A stretch of 64,000 bases of DNA from Palaeococcus pacificus DY20341 (GTDB lineage: Archaea; Methanobacteriota_B; Thermococci; Thermococcales; Thermococcaceae), in contig NZ_CP006019.1 in the NCBI RefSeq assembly GCF_000725425.1, positions 744,001 to 808,000 of the forward strand, written 5' to 3'. This document shows, piece after piece, positions 47,536 through 57,705 of the stretch. The notes below the pieces were generated by a model. That model saw only the letters and a program-made list of their open reading frames with translations, was not told the DNA's origin and did no database searches. Position numbers and translations under genes: made by a program. Numbering within the stretch: position 1 is the stretch's first letter; every line of letters begins with the position of its first letter.

Positions 47536-48521
47536 AGTTAAGGGCTAAAGCAACTATATTAAGTTCTTGGAAGTCAACTACTCATCAATGGAGGGATGTA
47601 ATAGCAGAGCTAAACAAAACGGGCATTATTTTGAACTATGTTAAAAGAGGAGAGGTTATCAAAAAGGAGATGTACGGTTTTTCTAATCTAGTTGACGTCG
47701 GTATGAATATCCCAGATGAAGTTAAACTTAATCCTACACGTGACCATTTTGGATTAAAATTTCGTATAAGGAGTGGGGAAATTTATCTTCTTTTGACATT
47801 AGGAGAGAATCCTTTAATTTTTGATATAAAGGAATTTGAAAACTTTATTGACTCCATTTTCATGGCTATTTTGGATGGGAAAAAAGCTATGCTCCAGTTT
47901 GCAAGGAGCAAAGGTGGAGCAATTAACATGGACTCCAAATGGGATGAAGCAATGATAAGAATTGTTTCGGCGGGAGGAAAAAGGGATGCATTCATAGTCC
48001 AAGGAAAAAAAGTAATATCATTATTTCGCGATTTGGAGGATATGGAAATCGAGGAAGTTGAACTTGGTGAAAAAACTGTAAAGGCTTTAAAATTAACCCA
48101 TAATTATAAAAGTGAGAGCGTAACTTCTTACCTTTATATTCCAAGTAGAAAACTTACATTGTTTTTAATTAGATACATCCTTCTTCATGGTCCTGAGTCT
48201 AGAGAGCTTATGGAAAAGATAGCAGATGAATTTGGAGAAATAAAACGGGATATAGAAGAAGAGCTTCAGAGAGAACTAAAGGAGCTTATGAAGATAAGCC
48301 CAGAAAAGCAGCAGATACTTCTTGCTCTTTACTCCGGAATAAATCCTTTGGAGATACATCAATTTTTAGGAATACGCGAAGAGGATGTGGAAAGGATTTA
48401 TGACGAAATGATAGACGAAGGGCTTCTTAAAATAGTCATGATAAGAAAGATAGTGGATTTGACAATGGATGGCAGAAAAATTGTAAATAAACTGATAAAA
48501 TTAGGAAATATGGAAATGTAG
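47532..48521 (+). CDS. cheF: chemotaxis adaptor CheF
   Basis: 329 aa matching the archaeal CheF family (DUF439, PF04283), which links phosphorylated CheY to the archaellum switch ArlC/D/E. The N-terminal ~200 residues are a PH-like beta domain, and the C-terminus is a helix-turn-helix (ISPEKQQILLALYSGINPLEIHQFLGIREEDVERIYDEMIDEGLL). Overlaps the upstream secreted-protein gene by 4 bp and ends exactly where cheW, on the other strand, ends. Its place as the last gene of the archaellum operon, facing the che operon, fits its bridging role. Confidence 0.87.
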   Translation: MKLRAKATILSSWKSTTHQWRDVIAELNKTGIILNYVKRGEVIKKEMYGFSNLVDVGMNIPDEVKLNPTRDHFGLKFRIRSGEIYLLLTLGENPLIFDIKEFENFIDSIFMAILDGKKAMLQFARSKGGAINMDSKWDEAMIRIVSAGGKRDAFIVQGKKVISLFRDLEDMEIEEVELGEKTVKALKLTHNYKSESVTSYLYIPSRKLTLFLIRYILLHGPESRELMEKIADEFGEIKRDIEEELQRELKELMKISPEKQQILLALYSGINPLEIHQFLGIREEDVERIYDEMIDEGLLKIVMIRKIVDLTMDGRKIVNKLIKLGNMEM

Positions 48522-48959
48522 CTATATTGCCCATTCGTCTTCCTCAAAAAGCTTGTTCAAATCTAGAATTATGATCAGCCTTTCTCCATCATCTATTTTT
48601 GCAATGCCTTTTATGAATTTTGTATCTACCCTTGAGGATAAAGTTTTAGGTGTCTGCTCGATTTCTTCCTCTGAGAGCGTCAAAACATCTGAAACCGAAT
48701 CCACGATAAGTCCAACTACTTCATCCTTAACTTCTGCGATTATTATCTTCTTTTTTTCTAAAGGAATTTCATCTTCTAGACCCAACTTTCTTTTTAGATT
48801 TATAAGTGCTGTTATTTGTCCTCTTAAGTTTATTACTCCTGCTATGAAGTCTGGGACGTTAGGAACTCTAGTGATTGGCATCATTTCTTTAATTTCTCTA
48901 ACGTGGGATATCTCTAGGCAGAACTCCTCTTCTCCTAAGTTAAATGTTACTACCTCCAT
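48522..48959 (-). CDS. cheW: chemotaxis coupling protein CheW
   Basis: 145 aa CheW domain: EVVTFNLGEEEFCLEISHVREIKEM, VPDFIAGVINLRGQITALINL and the C-terminal ILDLNKLF are diagnostic. It links the receptor to the CheA kinase. ATG 48959 follows GGGGGTGA; the ORF can be read five codons further upstream from a TTG. It is the last gene of the che operon, 34 nt after mcp. Confidence 0.95.
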   Translation of the reverse strand: MEVVTFNLGEEEFCLEISHVREIKEMMPITRVPNVPDFIAGVINLRGQITALINLKRKLGLEDEIPLEKKKIIIAEVKDEVVGLIVDSVSDVLTLSEEEIEQTPKTLSSRVDTKFIKGIAKIDDGERLIIILDLNKLFEEDEWAI

Positions 48960-48993
48960 ATTTTTCACCCCCAAAATTAAAAAATTTAAATGA

Positions 48994-51207
48994 TTAGAGC
49001 TTAAATACCAAAACTGAGTTTCTTAGCTCCTCGACGACATTCTTAAGCTCTTCAGCGTTCTTCTTAAGCTCTTCCATGGCTGCTGTTTGTTCTTCAGCTG
49101 CTGAGCTGACTTCCTCAGCACTTGCAGTTGTTTCTTCTGCGGAGGTTCCCAAGTCTTCTAAAGCGCTTGAGATCTCCTTCGCTTCTTCTTGGATCTTGAA
49201 CATGCTTTCTTTAACTTTTGCAAGCTCTTTCTGGGATTCTTGGATTAACTCAGCTATATTTGAGAGGTATTCAATAGTTTCCTTAAGTGTTTCAACTGAG
49301 GTATCCACTACTTGGACTCCATTCTTAGTTGCACTTACGGCATCTTCCATGTCTTTTCTCATGTTGTCAATTATTCCCTTTATGTTGTCCGCTGCTTTCT
49401 TACTTTCTTCGGCTAGTTTTCTAATTTCTTGTGCTACTACTGCGAACCCTCTACCTGCTTCACCGGCACGAGCGGCTTCAATTGCAGCATTTAAGGCTAA
49501 TAGATTCGTTTGTTCTGCAATACTTGTTATGACATTTGTAATCTCGCCTATGTTCTTTGACATTTCACTTACTTTATTAACGGTGCTTTCTATGAGTCTC
49601 ATGGTTTCTTGTATATTTTGTATTTGCATGGCAGACTCTTCTCCTTTCTTTTTACCTTCATTGGCAATGTTAACGACTTCATTTGTTGCTAATTCGAATT
49701 CTTTGAGAGAGTTTACTCCTTTTACGGTAATGTCCTCCATGAGTTTGGATGCTTTGCTTATTTGGTCTATATTCTCTTGTTGCCTTTGAGCTTCCATACT
49801 TACCTGCTGTATGGCCTCATTAACTTGGTTTACAGCCTCTGTTACATCCATAGCCACCTGGGCCAGACTATTAGCCCTCTCTTCAAGAATTGCACTTTGT
49901 TCTGTGATTTCCTTAATTAATTCTCTCAAAGTGGCAATGGTCTTATTTATTGACCTAACAGCATTCTTCAATTCACCTTTGGCCTCTAGGGCTACTTCCT
50001 GACTTAAATCTCCATCTGCTAAGCGTTCAAGGGCTTTTATAATGTCATCTAGAGTTTCTACCACATTTTTAGATATTGCATTAAATGCCTCTACAAGTGC
50101 TCCTATTTCATCTTTTTCTTTATAGCTCAGTTTTTTAAGCTCTTCAGCAGATTTTTTGAATTTGGATTCTGATAGAAGCATTGCAACATCGTTTAAATCT
50201 CTTAATGGTTTTAACGCTGAACGGCTTAGGGTGTAACCAGCAAAGGTAATTGCAGTGCCTAAAAGCAATGCAATGATGATTAGATAGAATGAGTTTTTCT
50301 CTAGATTACTGGTCATATCAGATGCAATTTCAGTGTAGCTGGCTGTCAGCTCATTTAAAGGAACAATTGAAAAGACTACCCATCCTGTTTGAGGTATCCT
50401 TGAAAATGCTGCTAATTTTTCCACACCCTCAAAAGAGTAAACGACTGCTCCTGTTTCGTTGTTTTTAATGGCGTTTGCTAAAGGTTTTAAGGATTCTTCC
50501 TTGTATATGTTGAGTGTGTTTACGTATTTTTCATTAGGATGTACAATTACAAGACCATTTTGATCTGCTATCGCAATGTAGCCGGAGTTTCCAAGTTTTA
50601 TTGAATTTGTATTGTCTATTAGAGTCGAAACAAAAACATCTATTCCCACAACTCCTATGAGCTCCCCATTTTGGTAAACTGGAATGGCATATGTGATGAC
50701 CCATTTACCAGTTGATGCATCTTTATACGGTTCCGTCCATATACTTTTGCCTGCAGCTACTGCATCTTTATACCAAGGTCTTATTCTGGGGTCATATCCT
50801 TTGGGCAGCTCCTGTGCAGGATAAATAATCATGAGGCCGTCTTTTTCTCTACCAAAGTATATGCTTGATATTTGGGGCTCTGCATTAGCTAGGACTTTAA
50901 ACCTTTCCATGAGACTCTGATTAAGTTGGCTATCTGTGACACTTGCAAGATAAGCATTCTCTGCGTCATACCGTGCTATGTTTCCTATACCTTCAATTTT
51001 TCCAAAAAATGCTGAAAATGTATCTGTGATTACTGTTGTGACTGCTAAAGCTTCCTCTTTGGCTGCTTTTTGCCCTTCTATATCCAACTTTGCTTTTATG
51101 TCATTGCCCACGCTATTTGTTGTATAAAACGTGCCAACTGCGAATATTAATATTACTATTATAATACTCCCAACAAGTACGAGACTTATTTTTCTTGTCA
51201 AATTCAA
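48994..51207 (-). CDS. mcp: methyl-accepting chemotaxis protein with dCache sensor
   Basis: About 737 aa from TTG 51207, 6 nt after GGGGGTG (the GTG at 51216 is in that site). TM1 at about 6-28; a large extracellular double-Cache domain (about 30-300, with [37 protein letters not shown] and [12 protein letters not shown] typical of dCache_1); TM2 at about 308-328; HAMP; then a long coiled-coil signalling domain with the hairpin tip [28 protein letters not shown]. dCache domains usually bind amino acids or other small organic ligands. It is the only receptor gene in the cluster. cheD precedes it by a few nt. Confidence 0.95.
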   Translation of the reverse strand: MNLTRKISLVLVGSIIIVILIFAVGTFYTTNSVGNDIKAKLDIEGQKAAKEEALAVTTVITDTFSAFFGKIEGIGNIARYDAENAYLASVTDSQLNQSLMERFKVLANAEPQISSIYFGREKDGLMIIYPAQELPKGYDPRIRPWYKDAVAAGKSIWTEPYKDASTGKWVITYAIPVYQNGELIGVVGIDVFVSTLIDNTNSIKLGNSGYIAIADQNGLVIVHPNEKYVNTLNIYKEESLKPLANAIKNNETGAVVYSFEGVEKLAAFSRIPQTGWVVFSIVPLNELTASYTEIASDMTSNLEKNSFYLIIIALLLGTAITFAGYTLSRSALKPLRDLNDVAMLLSESKFKKSAEELKKLSYKEKDEIGALVEAFNAISKNVVETLDDIIKALERLADGDLSQEVALEAKGELKNAVRSINKTIATLRELIKEITEQSAILEERANSLAQVAMDVTEAVNQVNEAIQQVSMEAQRQQENIDQISKASKLMEDITVKGVNSLKEFELATNEVVNIANEGKKKGEESAMQIQNIQETMRLIESTVNKVSEMSKNIGEITNVITSIAEQTNLLALNAAIEAARAGEAGRGFAVVAQEIRKLAEESKKAADNIKGIIDNMRKDMEDAVSATKNGVQVVDTSVETLKETIEYLSNIAELIQESQKELAKVKESMFKIQEEAKEISSALEDLGTSAEETTASAEEVSSAAEEQTAAMEELKKNAEELKNVVEELRNSVLVFKL

Positions 51208-51219
51208 TATTAACACCCC

Positions 51220-51711
51220 CTAAAATTTCATCTCTAAGATTTTTCCATTGTTTACTTTTCTCATATAAACTTCTCCCGTCTCTAGGTAGAGGCGGATTGT
51301 TCTTCCTCCTTTGCCTCCAGTGTCTTCTGCTACGAGAGGAATTCTATATTTTTTTAGTTCCCTTTTTGCAGCTTCTACATTTCTCCGTCCTATCTGTAGC
51401 TTTTCGTTTGAGACATTGAACATTTGGCTTCCTCCAAAAAGCTTTGCTTGGATTCTGCTTTTTGAAGCACCTTGCTTTATCATATCTCGTATTAGAAGTT
51501 GTAGTCCGGTATCTACGTACTTAGCAGGATTGCCTTTGCCATTGTATGAGTCCGCTTCAGGAAGCAGAGCATGTAATAGTCCGCCTACTTTTTTTAATGG
51601 GTCATATAATGTTAGACCAATACATGATCCCAATCCATATGTGCTTATCACCCCCTCCCCCTTGCCAAGGGCATAACTTCCAATACCAACTTTAATTTCA
51701 ATGCTCGTCAA
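51220..51711 (-). CDS. cheD: chemoreceptor glutamine deamidase CheD
   Basis: 163 aa. GLGSCIGLTLYDP holds the catalytic cysteine, GGLLHALLPEAD the histidine, and KLFGGSQMF and DTGGKGGRTIRLYLETGEV are conserved CheD motifs. It deamidates receptor glutamines and binds CheC, here encoded by the two genes just upstream. The start is a TTG at 51711, 14 bp inside the end of the preceding cheC gene. Confidence 0.94.
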   Translation of the reverse strand: MTSIEIKVGIGSYALGKGEGVISTYGLGSCIGLTLYDPLKKVGGLLHALLPEADSYNGKGNPAKYVDTGLQLLIRDMIKQGASKSRIQAKLFGGSQMFNVSNEKLQIGRRNVEAAKRELKKYRIPLVAEDTGGKGGRTIRLYLETGEVYMRKVNNGKILEMKF

Positions 51712-52321
51712 GGCTATTCAGCTCTCCTTCCAAGCTTTTAATGAGTTTTTCAATCGAATCTAACGGAGGAATTATGTAGAATGATGTTTCTATGTTGTAC
51801 TCTTCACTATAGATGCTGGTTTTAAACAGGAAAACTTTGTTTACTTTTTGAAATCTAGGCATATTTATGCAGCACATAATCTCTTCTTTGTTTTTGTTGT
51901 AGTTAGGGGGACTCAAAGATACACTCTCCTTGAGAAGTATAGAAAGAATATCTGTATAGGTGGATATCATTATATTTCCTACTTCCATTATTGCGGATTC
52001 ACCAAGTTCATCAAGCTCTGTCATGTTTTCCGGGCTCATTCCCATTAGGATTGCTGATAGTGTTAAAGCACTCTCTATGGGGAAGTGCAGTATTGCTTTT
52101 CCTTTCATACCTTCTAGAATGTCAAAACATACAACTATTCCTTCATCTAATTTGCTTATATGTGAAATAAATTCTTCTTTATCTATTATCTCAATCTTTG
52201 GGACATCCATATCAACTGCTCCATTAAAAAGTTGGGATAACGAAGTTGCTGCATGGGCTACGGCTATTCCAATACCTTCTTTCACCATATCTTTGTGGAA
52301 TTCGCTCATCTTAGCTAACAC
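51698..52321 (-). CDS. cheC2: CheC-like CheY-P phosphatase, copy 2
   Basis: 207 aa CheC/CheX/FliY-fold protein. The second catalytic motif is intact (GESAIMEVGNIMISTYTDIL, with Glu and Asn three apart), but in the first motif (DMVKEGIGIAVAHAATSLSQL) the usual Asn is replaced by Gly, so only one active site is expected. GTG 52321 follows GGAGGG by 7 nt and overlaps the stop of copy 1 (TAGTG). Probably a partner of CheD in adaptation. Confidence 0.88.
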   Translation of the reverse strand: MLAKMSEFHKDMVKEGIGIAVAHAATSLSQLFNGAVDMDVPKIEIIDKEEFISHISKLDEGIVVCFDILEGMKGKAILHFPIESALTLSAILMGMSPENMTELDELGESAIMEVGNIMISTYTDILSILLKESVSLSPPNYNKNKEEIMCCINMPRFQKVNKVFLFKTSIYSEEYNIETSFYIIPPLDSIEKLIKSLEGELNSLDEH

Positions 52322-52929
52322 TATAATCCCTCCATTAGATTTTTCATTATGACTTTCATGCTCTCGAATTTTGGAAATAAGAGAAGGTGGCTCTTAAATA
52401 TGGAGTCTTCTATTAAAATATCAGTGTCCAACAAAATTACATTTTCACTATACGTAGCTGTATCTATCAGAGCAAAATCTACAATTGCAGGTAAGAAGTC
52501 TACTGCTAATTGTGGAGGAGTTTGTTCTATCGTGATATTTAAAAATTCGGAAATGGCATTGGCAAATGTGGATACTAATATATTCCCTATCTCAGTTATA
52601 GTTGATTTTCCCATTTCGTCTAATTCATTATAACTCTCTCCTAAAACTAAACTGTACAATCTCAATGAATCTCTAAGCGTGGCTACAAAAAACATGTGTC
52701 CTTCAATGCCACTTTCAAGTCTCATATAAACTGCAACTTTTACACTATCTCCAAGAAACTCTCCTGCATTTTCTATAGGCACAATTTTAAGGAATGGCAC
52801 TGAAATGGATGTTTCTACACCTAATAGCTCGCTGAGAGCTGTGGATGCATGGGATGCTCCTATGTTAAATATTTCAAGCAGAGCACTTTTTTCAATCTCT
52901 GATAATATAACACCATCAGACTCGTCCAT
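52321..52929 (-). CDS. cheC1: CheY-P phosphatase CheC, copy 1
   Basis: 202 aa with both CheC catalytic motifs: KSALLEIFNIGASHASTALSELLG and GKSTITEIGNILVSTFANAIS, each with Glu and Asn three apart. It dephosphorylates CheY-P to end the signal. ATG 52929 lies 14 bp inside the end of cheA. It differs clearly from copy 2, so the duplication is old. Confidence 0.92.
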   Translation of the reverse strand: MDESDGVILSEIEKSALLEIFNIGASHASTALSELLGVETSISVPFLKIVPIENAGEFLGDSVKVAVYMRLESGIEGHMFFVATLRDSLRLYSLVLGESYNELDEMGKSTITEIGNILVSTFANAISEFLNITIEQTPPQLAVDFLPAIVDFALIDTATYSENVILLDTDILIEDSIFKSHLLLFPKFESMKVIMKNLMEGL

Positions 52930-55135
52930 ACATAGCCCCCTCCAAGAGACTGTTTACATCAATAATCAACACTACTCTACCATCCCCAAGTATTGTCGCG
53001 CCAGAGAACCCTCTAGCACGAGAAAGTACTTTTCCAAGAGGTTTTATCACAATATCTCTCTTATTGAGCAGTCCATCAACACCTATTGCTATTTTGTGAG
53101 AACCCAAGTCGACAATTATTGCTGGGAACCTGGCAATGTTTTTGCATGGAAGTCCAATTAGCTCATGGAGCATGTATATTGGAATGATCTCCCCTCTTAG
53201 AACTATTGTTTCTCTCCCTCCAAGTGTCTGTATATCGTCCTTTGTGATCTCTCTAGTCTCGATTATGTTGCTTATTGGAAGAGCATATATCTCATCCTTC
53301 ACCTGAATTAATAATGCTTGGATTATGGCAGTGCTTATGGGAAGTCTTACTACAAAAGTTGTTCCTTTTCCTACCTCGCTCTGAACAATTAAGCTTCCAT
53401 TGAGAGATTTAACTATATCATGGACAACATCCAGTCCTACACCTCTCCCAGAGACCTTGGTAACTTTTTCCGCAGTGCTAAATCCAGGCATGAATATTAG
53501 ATTTATTAGTTCTTCTTTGCTCATGGCATTTGCAGAGGCCTCTGTTAAAAGTCCCTTTGTGATGGCTTTTTGTTTTATTTTTTCGGGATCAATGCCTTTT
53601 CCATCATCGGAGACTGTGATTTCTATCCGGTTCTTTTTTCTCTCTGCAACAAGCTTTATTTTTCCAACCCTAGGTTTACCCATTTTTTCTCTTTCTTCTG
53701 GGAGTTCTATGCCATGATCAACAGCATTACGGAGCAAATGAACGAGTATATCGCTGAGCTTATCTAAAATTGATCTATCAACTTCAATATCCTGTCCTTC
53801 CATTATGAGTTCTATCTCTTTGCCACTTTCTTTTGCGAGATCCCTAATCATTCTTGGAAACTTATTGAAGATCATAGCCAAAGAAACTAGGCGCATTTGC
53901 ATTATCTCTTCTTGGAGTTCAGACATAAGTCTTGAAGTTGTGGATAGGGTCTCTAAAAGTTCTTTATTGTCCAAGAATTCAGCAATTTGGTCTAATCGTC
54001 CTTTGTTTATAACGAGTTCGCTCATCAAATCCATCAGCTTATCGAGATGGTTTACATTTATCTTGACAACTTGGCTCATCTTTATCTTTTGTATTGTCTT
54101 TTTTGAAGCGTTTTTTTGTTCTTCCACTTTTTCTGGGGTTGATTTGCTTTTAGACTCTTCGAGTTTGACTTCTTCGACATAGGGATGCTTCATTATAAGC
54201 TCTTTTATCTTTTCTTCACTTTCGTGAGTATTTATAAACAGGGTTATTTTTTCCTCATCGAATTCCTCTGTCTCTAGCTTACGTTTTAGAGAATTTAAGT
54301 TGGATATCTCGCCAATTTTTGTGAGGTCTTCCAGTATTAGGAATATGCGAGCACTTTTTAATGGAGCATCTCTTTGTAGATAAATTTCAACTCTTTTTGC
54401 GCCTTTTTGTTCTTCTTTTTCTTCGTTCTCACTAAGCGTATCTATTTTTATGTCAATAATCTCAGGATGTCTCCTTATAAGAGCTTCCACATCCTCTACA
54501 GGCTTATCCGTTAAAATCTCATATTCGGCTAAATCTCCTTCGAGCTTTCCTTCTTCTATTTCGCTTCGCTCAGGAACTGTCTTTAGAATCTCTCCAATTT
54601 CTCCAAGATCTGTAAGTATAAGGAATGCTCTAACTCCCCTCATTGAATTATTTTTGTCAAAAAATACTCTTACACGATACTTTTTAGCTTCAGCCTTGAG
54701 GGATGACTGTTGAATGGAAGATTCTTTTTTATGTGCGTTATTTTTAACCCACTCAAGTTTTTTGTACAGCTCCTCTAACTCAAAATTGTGCTCTTCTCCT
54801 CTCTCAATACTTTCTATCATCTCGCCTATAACGTCGAGAACTTCAAACACGACATCAAAAATATCACTGTTAAGATCTATTCTATCTTCTCTAATGTCAT
54901 CGAAGAGGTTTTCCACCTTGTGAGCAACTTCGCTTAGTTCATCAAACCCCATTGTTGCTGCAGTACCTTTGAGGGTATGTGCATCTCTAAATATCTGATC
55001 TATAAGTTCTTTCTTTTTACCGTTGCCTTCTCCTTTGGTAATAATCGCTTCTAGCTTTAGAAAAGCGTTGTTTAAGTTATCAATCCTCTCTTTAGCGTCG
55101 GCTAAAAATTCTTCGAGATATTGGGAAAGTTCCAC
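52916..55135 (-). CDS. cheA: chemotaxis histidine kinase CheA
   Basis: 739 aa. HPt domain with the phospho-accepting His53 in DAHTLKGTAATMG; two tandem CheY-binding P2-like domains (about 151-232 and 247-326, each with FLIL.DL..IGEI); dimerisation helices with MRLVSLAMIFNKFPRMIRDLA; ATPase domain with N box HLLRNAVDHGIE, G1 VSDDGKGID and SGRGVGLDVV; C-terminal CheW-like domain (ILVQ-VKDEIYALPIS type). ATG 55135 follows a gggggg-rich stretch just after cheB. It phosphorylates CheY and CheB. Confidence 0.96.
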   Translation of the reverse strand: MELSQYLEEFLADAKERIDNLNNAFLKLEAIITKGEGNGKKKELIDQIFRDAHTLKGTAATMGFDELSEVAHKVENLFDDIREDRIDLNSDIFDVVFEVLDVIGEMIESIERGEEHNFELEELYKKLEWVKNNAHKKESSIQQSSLKAEAKKYRVRVFFDKNNSMRGVRAFLILTDLGEIGEILKTVPERSEIEEGKLEGDLAEYEILTDKPVEDVEALIRRHPEIIDIKIDTLSENEEKEEQKGAKRVEIYLQRDAPLKSARIFLILEDLTKIGEISNLNSLKRKLETEEFDEEKITLFINTHESEEKIKELIMKHPYVEEVKLEESKSKSTPEKVEEQKNASKKTIQKIKMSQVVKINVNHLDKLMDLMSELVINKGRLDQIAEFLDNKELLETLSTTSRLMSELQEEIMQMRLVSLAMIFNKFPRMIRDLAKESGKEIELIMEGQDIEVDRSILDKLSDILVHLLRNAVDHGIELPEEREKMGKPRVGKIKLVAERKKNRIEITVSDDGKGIDPEKIKQKAITKGLLTEASANAMSKEELINLIFMPGFSTAEKVTKVSGRGVGLDVVHDIVKSLNGSLIVQSEVGKGTTFVVRLPISTAIIQALLIQVKDEIYALPISNIIETREITKDDIQTLGGRETIVLRGEIIPIYMLHELIGLPCKNIARFPAIIVDLGSHKIAIGVDGLLNKRDIVIKPLGKVLSRARGFSGATILGDGRVVLIIDVNSLLEGAMYGRV

Positions 55136-55136
55136 T

Positions 55137-56225
55137 TTATCCCCCCCGCTGTAGCCTTCTTAATGCCGAAAGAACTGTATTTGGAATTCTACTTAAGGGA
55201 ACAACATGATCTACAACCCCAAGCTTTATAGCAGCTTTAGGCATACCAAACACTATAGAAGTAGTTTCATCTTGAGCTATAGTGATTCCGCCTGTTTCTT
55301 TTATTTTTGTCATTCCATTTGCGCCATCCGAGCCCATTCCGGTCATAACAACTCCAACGGTTTTATCCTTAAACACCTCGGCTGCGGTGATCATAGTAGG
55401 ATCGGCAGAAGGTCTTACTCCATTGATTTTTGGTTTTTTGTTCATTGTAAGTATGGGCTTTTTGCCTCGTATCGAGACCTCCATGTGGTATCCTCCCGGT
55501 GCAATGTATGCTTTACCTGGCTCAATAATATCCCCAAGTTCTGCTTCTTTTACTTCCAAATTTGAAATGCGATTTAATCTGCTAGCAAAAGAGTGGGTAA
55601 ATTTTGGAGGCATGTGTTGAACCACTAATATAGCTGCTTCGAGGTCTTTCGGAAACTTTGGAAAAATTTCTAAAAGAGATTTTGGACCACCTGTGGAGGA
55701 GGCTATAACAACCACCCTATCGGCTATTGAGGGTTTTTTCTTTATTTCGGCTGTAGGTATGGTTTTAGCTATTTTTTTCTGTTCCTGTAAAATTTTCCAA
55801 GATTTAAATTCTAGTAAATTAATCGGGACTTTTTTCACTTCTTTGATTTTTTTGATGAGTTCCTTTCTAAATTCATTTAACTTGCTTGCAACGGGTTTTT
55901 GTATAAAATCCACTGCTCCATATTCTAGAGCTTTGATTGTTTCGTCTGCCCCTTCCTGTGTGAGAGAACTTACCATTATTGTTGGCGTTGGTTGCGTTTT
56001 CATTATATATCTCAGAGTGTCTAGTCCGTTCATTTTTGGCATTTCAATGTCTAAAGTTATTACATCAGGTTTAAGCTGTTTTACTAGTTTTATTGCTTCA
56101 TAACCATCGGATGCTTCACCAACGACTTCTAATTCCGGATCGGAGTTTATTATATCCGTAATTATCTTACGAATTAGGCTAGAATCGTCGACCACTAGAA
56201 CCTTTGTCTTTCCTTTAATTTGCAT
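55137..56225 (-). CDS. cheB: chemotaxis methylesterase CheB
   Basis: 362 aa. N-terminal receiver (VLVVDDSSLIRK; phospho-acceptor Asp59 in TLDIEMPKMNG), a linker of about 40 residues, then the esterase domain with catalytic Ser177 in ASSTGGPKSL, His in VVQHMPPKFT and Asp in GMGSDGANG. It removes methyl groups from the receptor for adaptation. ATG 56225 follows gggtgatgag. The stop lies 1 nt before the cheA start. Confidence 0.96.
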   Translation of the reverse strand: MQIKGKTKVLVVDDSSLIRKIITDIINSDPELEVVGEASDGYEAIKLVKQLKPDVITLDIEMPKMNGLDTLRYIMKTQPTPTIMVSSLTQEGADETIKALEYGAVDFIQKPVASKLNEFRKELIKKIKEVKKVPINLLEFKSWKILQEQKKIAKTIPTAEIKKKPSIADRVVVIASSTGGPKSLLEIFPKFPKDLEAAILVVQHMPPKFTHSFASRLNRISNLEVKEAELGDIIEPGKAYIAPGGYHMEVSIRGKKPILTMNKKPKINGVRPSADPTMITAAEVFKDKTVGVVMTGMGSDGANGMTKIKETGGITIAQDETTSIVFGMPKAAIKLGVVDHVVPLSRIPNTVLSALRRLQRGG

Positions 56226-56229
56226 CTCA

Positions 56230-56592
56230 TCACCCTGAAAGGATCCTGTTGATTTCTTCTATCACTTTAGGAGCTTGGAATGGTTTAACAATGTAACCTT
56301 TGGCCCCATTCTTAAGAGCTTTCATAACTTTTGCTTCTTGGCCAACGGCAGTTATCATTACTACTTTTGCATTCTGGTCAATTTTTACTATCTCCCCCAC
56401 TGCACTAATTCCATCCATTTTTGGCATAATTATATCCATTGTCACTAAATCTGGCTTAAGCTCTTTGTACTTTTCAATGGCTTCTTCCCCATTTGAAGCT
56501 TCTCCAATTACCTGATGCCCTGCTTGAGTTAGTATCTTTTTTAGCAACATTCTCATAAATGCTGCATCATCTACTACCAATATTCTAGCCAT
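56230..56592 (-). CDS. cheY: chemotaxis response regulator CheY
   Basis: 120 aa single receiver domain. Acid pair Asp8/Asp9 in VVDDAAFMR, phospho-acceptor Asp53 in TMDIIMPKMDG, the switch Thr in VMITAVGQ and Lys in YIVKPFQ. CheY-P carries the signal to the archaellum motor, in Euryarchaeota through CheF. The start overlaps cheR by 8 bp. Confidence 0.96.
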   Translation of the reverse strand: MARILVVDDAAFMRMLLKKILTQAGHQVIGEASNGEEAIEKYKELKPDLVTMDIIMPKMDGISAVGEIVKIDQNAKVVMITAVGQEAKVMKALKNGAKGYIVKPFQAPKVIEEINRILSG

Positions 56593-57421
56593 ATCTAACC
56601 AACTCCAAATTCTTTTTATATATTCTAGCTTTTAAATTGTAGATTTTGAATAAACGGGAGGATTCTCCAAGTATGCTTTCGGTAGTACCTAGAATTAGAT
56701 ATCCATCCTCTTGAAGAGAGCGGTAGATATTTTTGAAAATTTTTTCTTGGCTCTGGCGAGTCATGTAGATAAGAACGTTTCTGAGGAAGATTATATCAAA
56801 ACCTTTGGGATAAGGAAAGCTTAGCAGGTTGAATGTTTTAAATTTGACTAGCTGCTTTAAAGAATTCTTAACTTTATATCGATTCTTCTCCTGGATAAAG
56901 TATTTCTCTCTTAGCTTTGCTGGAATCTTATCTAAAGCATTTTCTGGATAAGTTCCAGCGATTGCATTCGCTAATGCTTGAGTATCTATGTCTGTAGCTA
57001 ATATTGAAATTTTGAAACCTTTTAAATCTGGGCCAAGAGTTTCGTACAGGGTCATTGCAATTGAATATGGCTCTTGACCGTAAGAGCAAGCAGCACTCCA
57101 AATTCTAATGCTATTTGAGCCGCTTTTTTGCTTGTTTTTGATAAGTTCGGGAAATATTTTATTTTGCAGCGTTTTCCAGAGGATAGGATCTCTAAAAAAC
57201 TCTGAAGTATTTATCGTGATTGTTAGAAGCAATTCTTCAATTTCTTCTTTGTTCTTTTTTAGAAACTGGTAGTAATCCAATAAGTTGTTGCTAAAGCCTA
57301 ATTTCCTTGCTCTTACAGAAATTCTTCTGAGCAAATATGTCTCTTTGTAAGCATTATCTTCTAGGTTTAAGTACTTTGAAAGTTCTTTTTTGATTAATTG
57401 GTACCCGTTATTGATTTGCAA
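56585..57421 (-). CDS. cheR: chemotaxis methyltransferase CheR
   Basis: 278 aa. An N-terminal helical domain (LLRRISVRARKLG) and the SAM-binding domain with INTSEFFRDPILW, IRIWSAACSYGQEPYSIAM, ILATDIDTQAL and FDIIFLRNVLIYM. It methylates receptor glutamates with S-adenosylmethionine. The start is a TTG at 57421, 5 nt after GGTGAT. First gene of the che operon; its promoter lies in the 284-bp divergent spacer before the third DUF257 gene. Confidence 0.95.
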   Translation of the reverse strand: MQINNGYQLIKKELSKYLNLEDNAYKETYLLRRISVRARKLGFSNNLLDYYQFLKKNKEEIEELLLTITINTSEFFRDPILWKTLQNKIFPELIKNKQKSGSNSIRIWSAACSYGQEPYSIAMTLYETLGPDLKGFKISILATDIDTQALANAIAGTYPENALDKIPAKLREKYFIQEKNRYKVKNSLKQLVKFKTFNLLSFPYPKGFDIIFLRNVLIYMTRQSQEKIFKNIYRSLQEDGYLILGTTESILGESSRLFKIYNLKARIYKKNLELVRYG

Positions 57422-57705
57422 TTTTTATCACCTTATGTTTAAAGTGTTGCAAATTATTTAATCAACTACTCTAGATATTTGAGTATTGCGCAATAAAAGC
57501 TTTTCTATTTAATAGTACAAGTCTCCTCTCATAGAACTGTATATCATATTTTAAGTTATTTTATGCCAGTTTTTGTCAAAAATAATCAAATAATCAATGA
57601 ACTTGTTAAACAAAAATCCTCAAAGCTATACCTTTCTTGCTAGGTACAAGAAACAACTCTAACCGTAATATCGAAAGATAAATAAATTCTCAATACTCTA
57701 TTACC

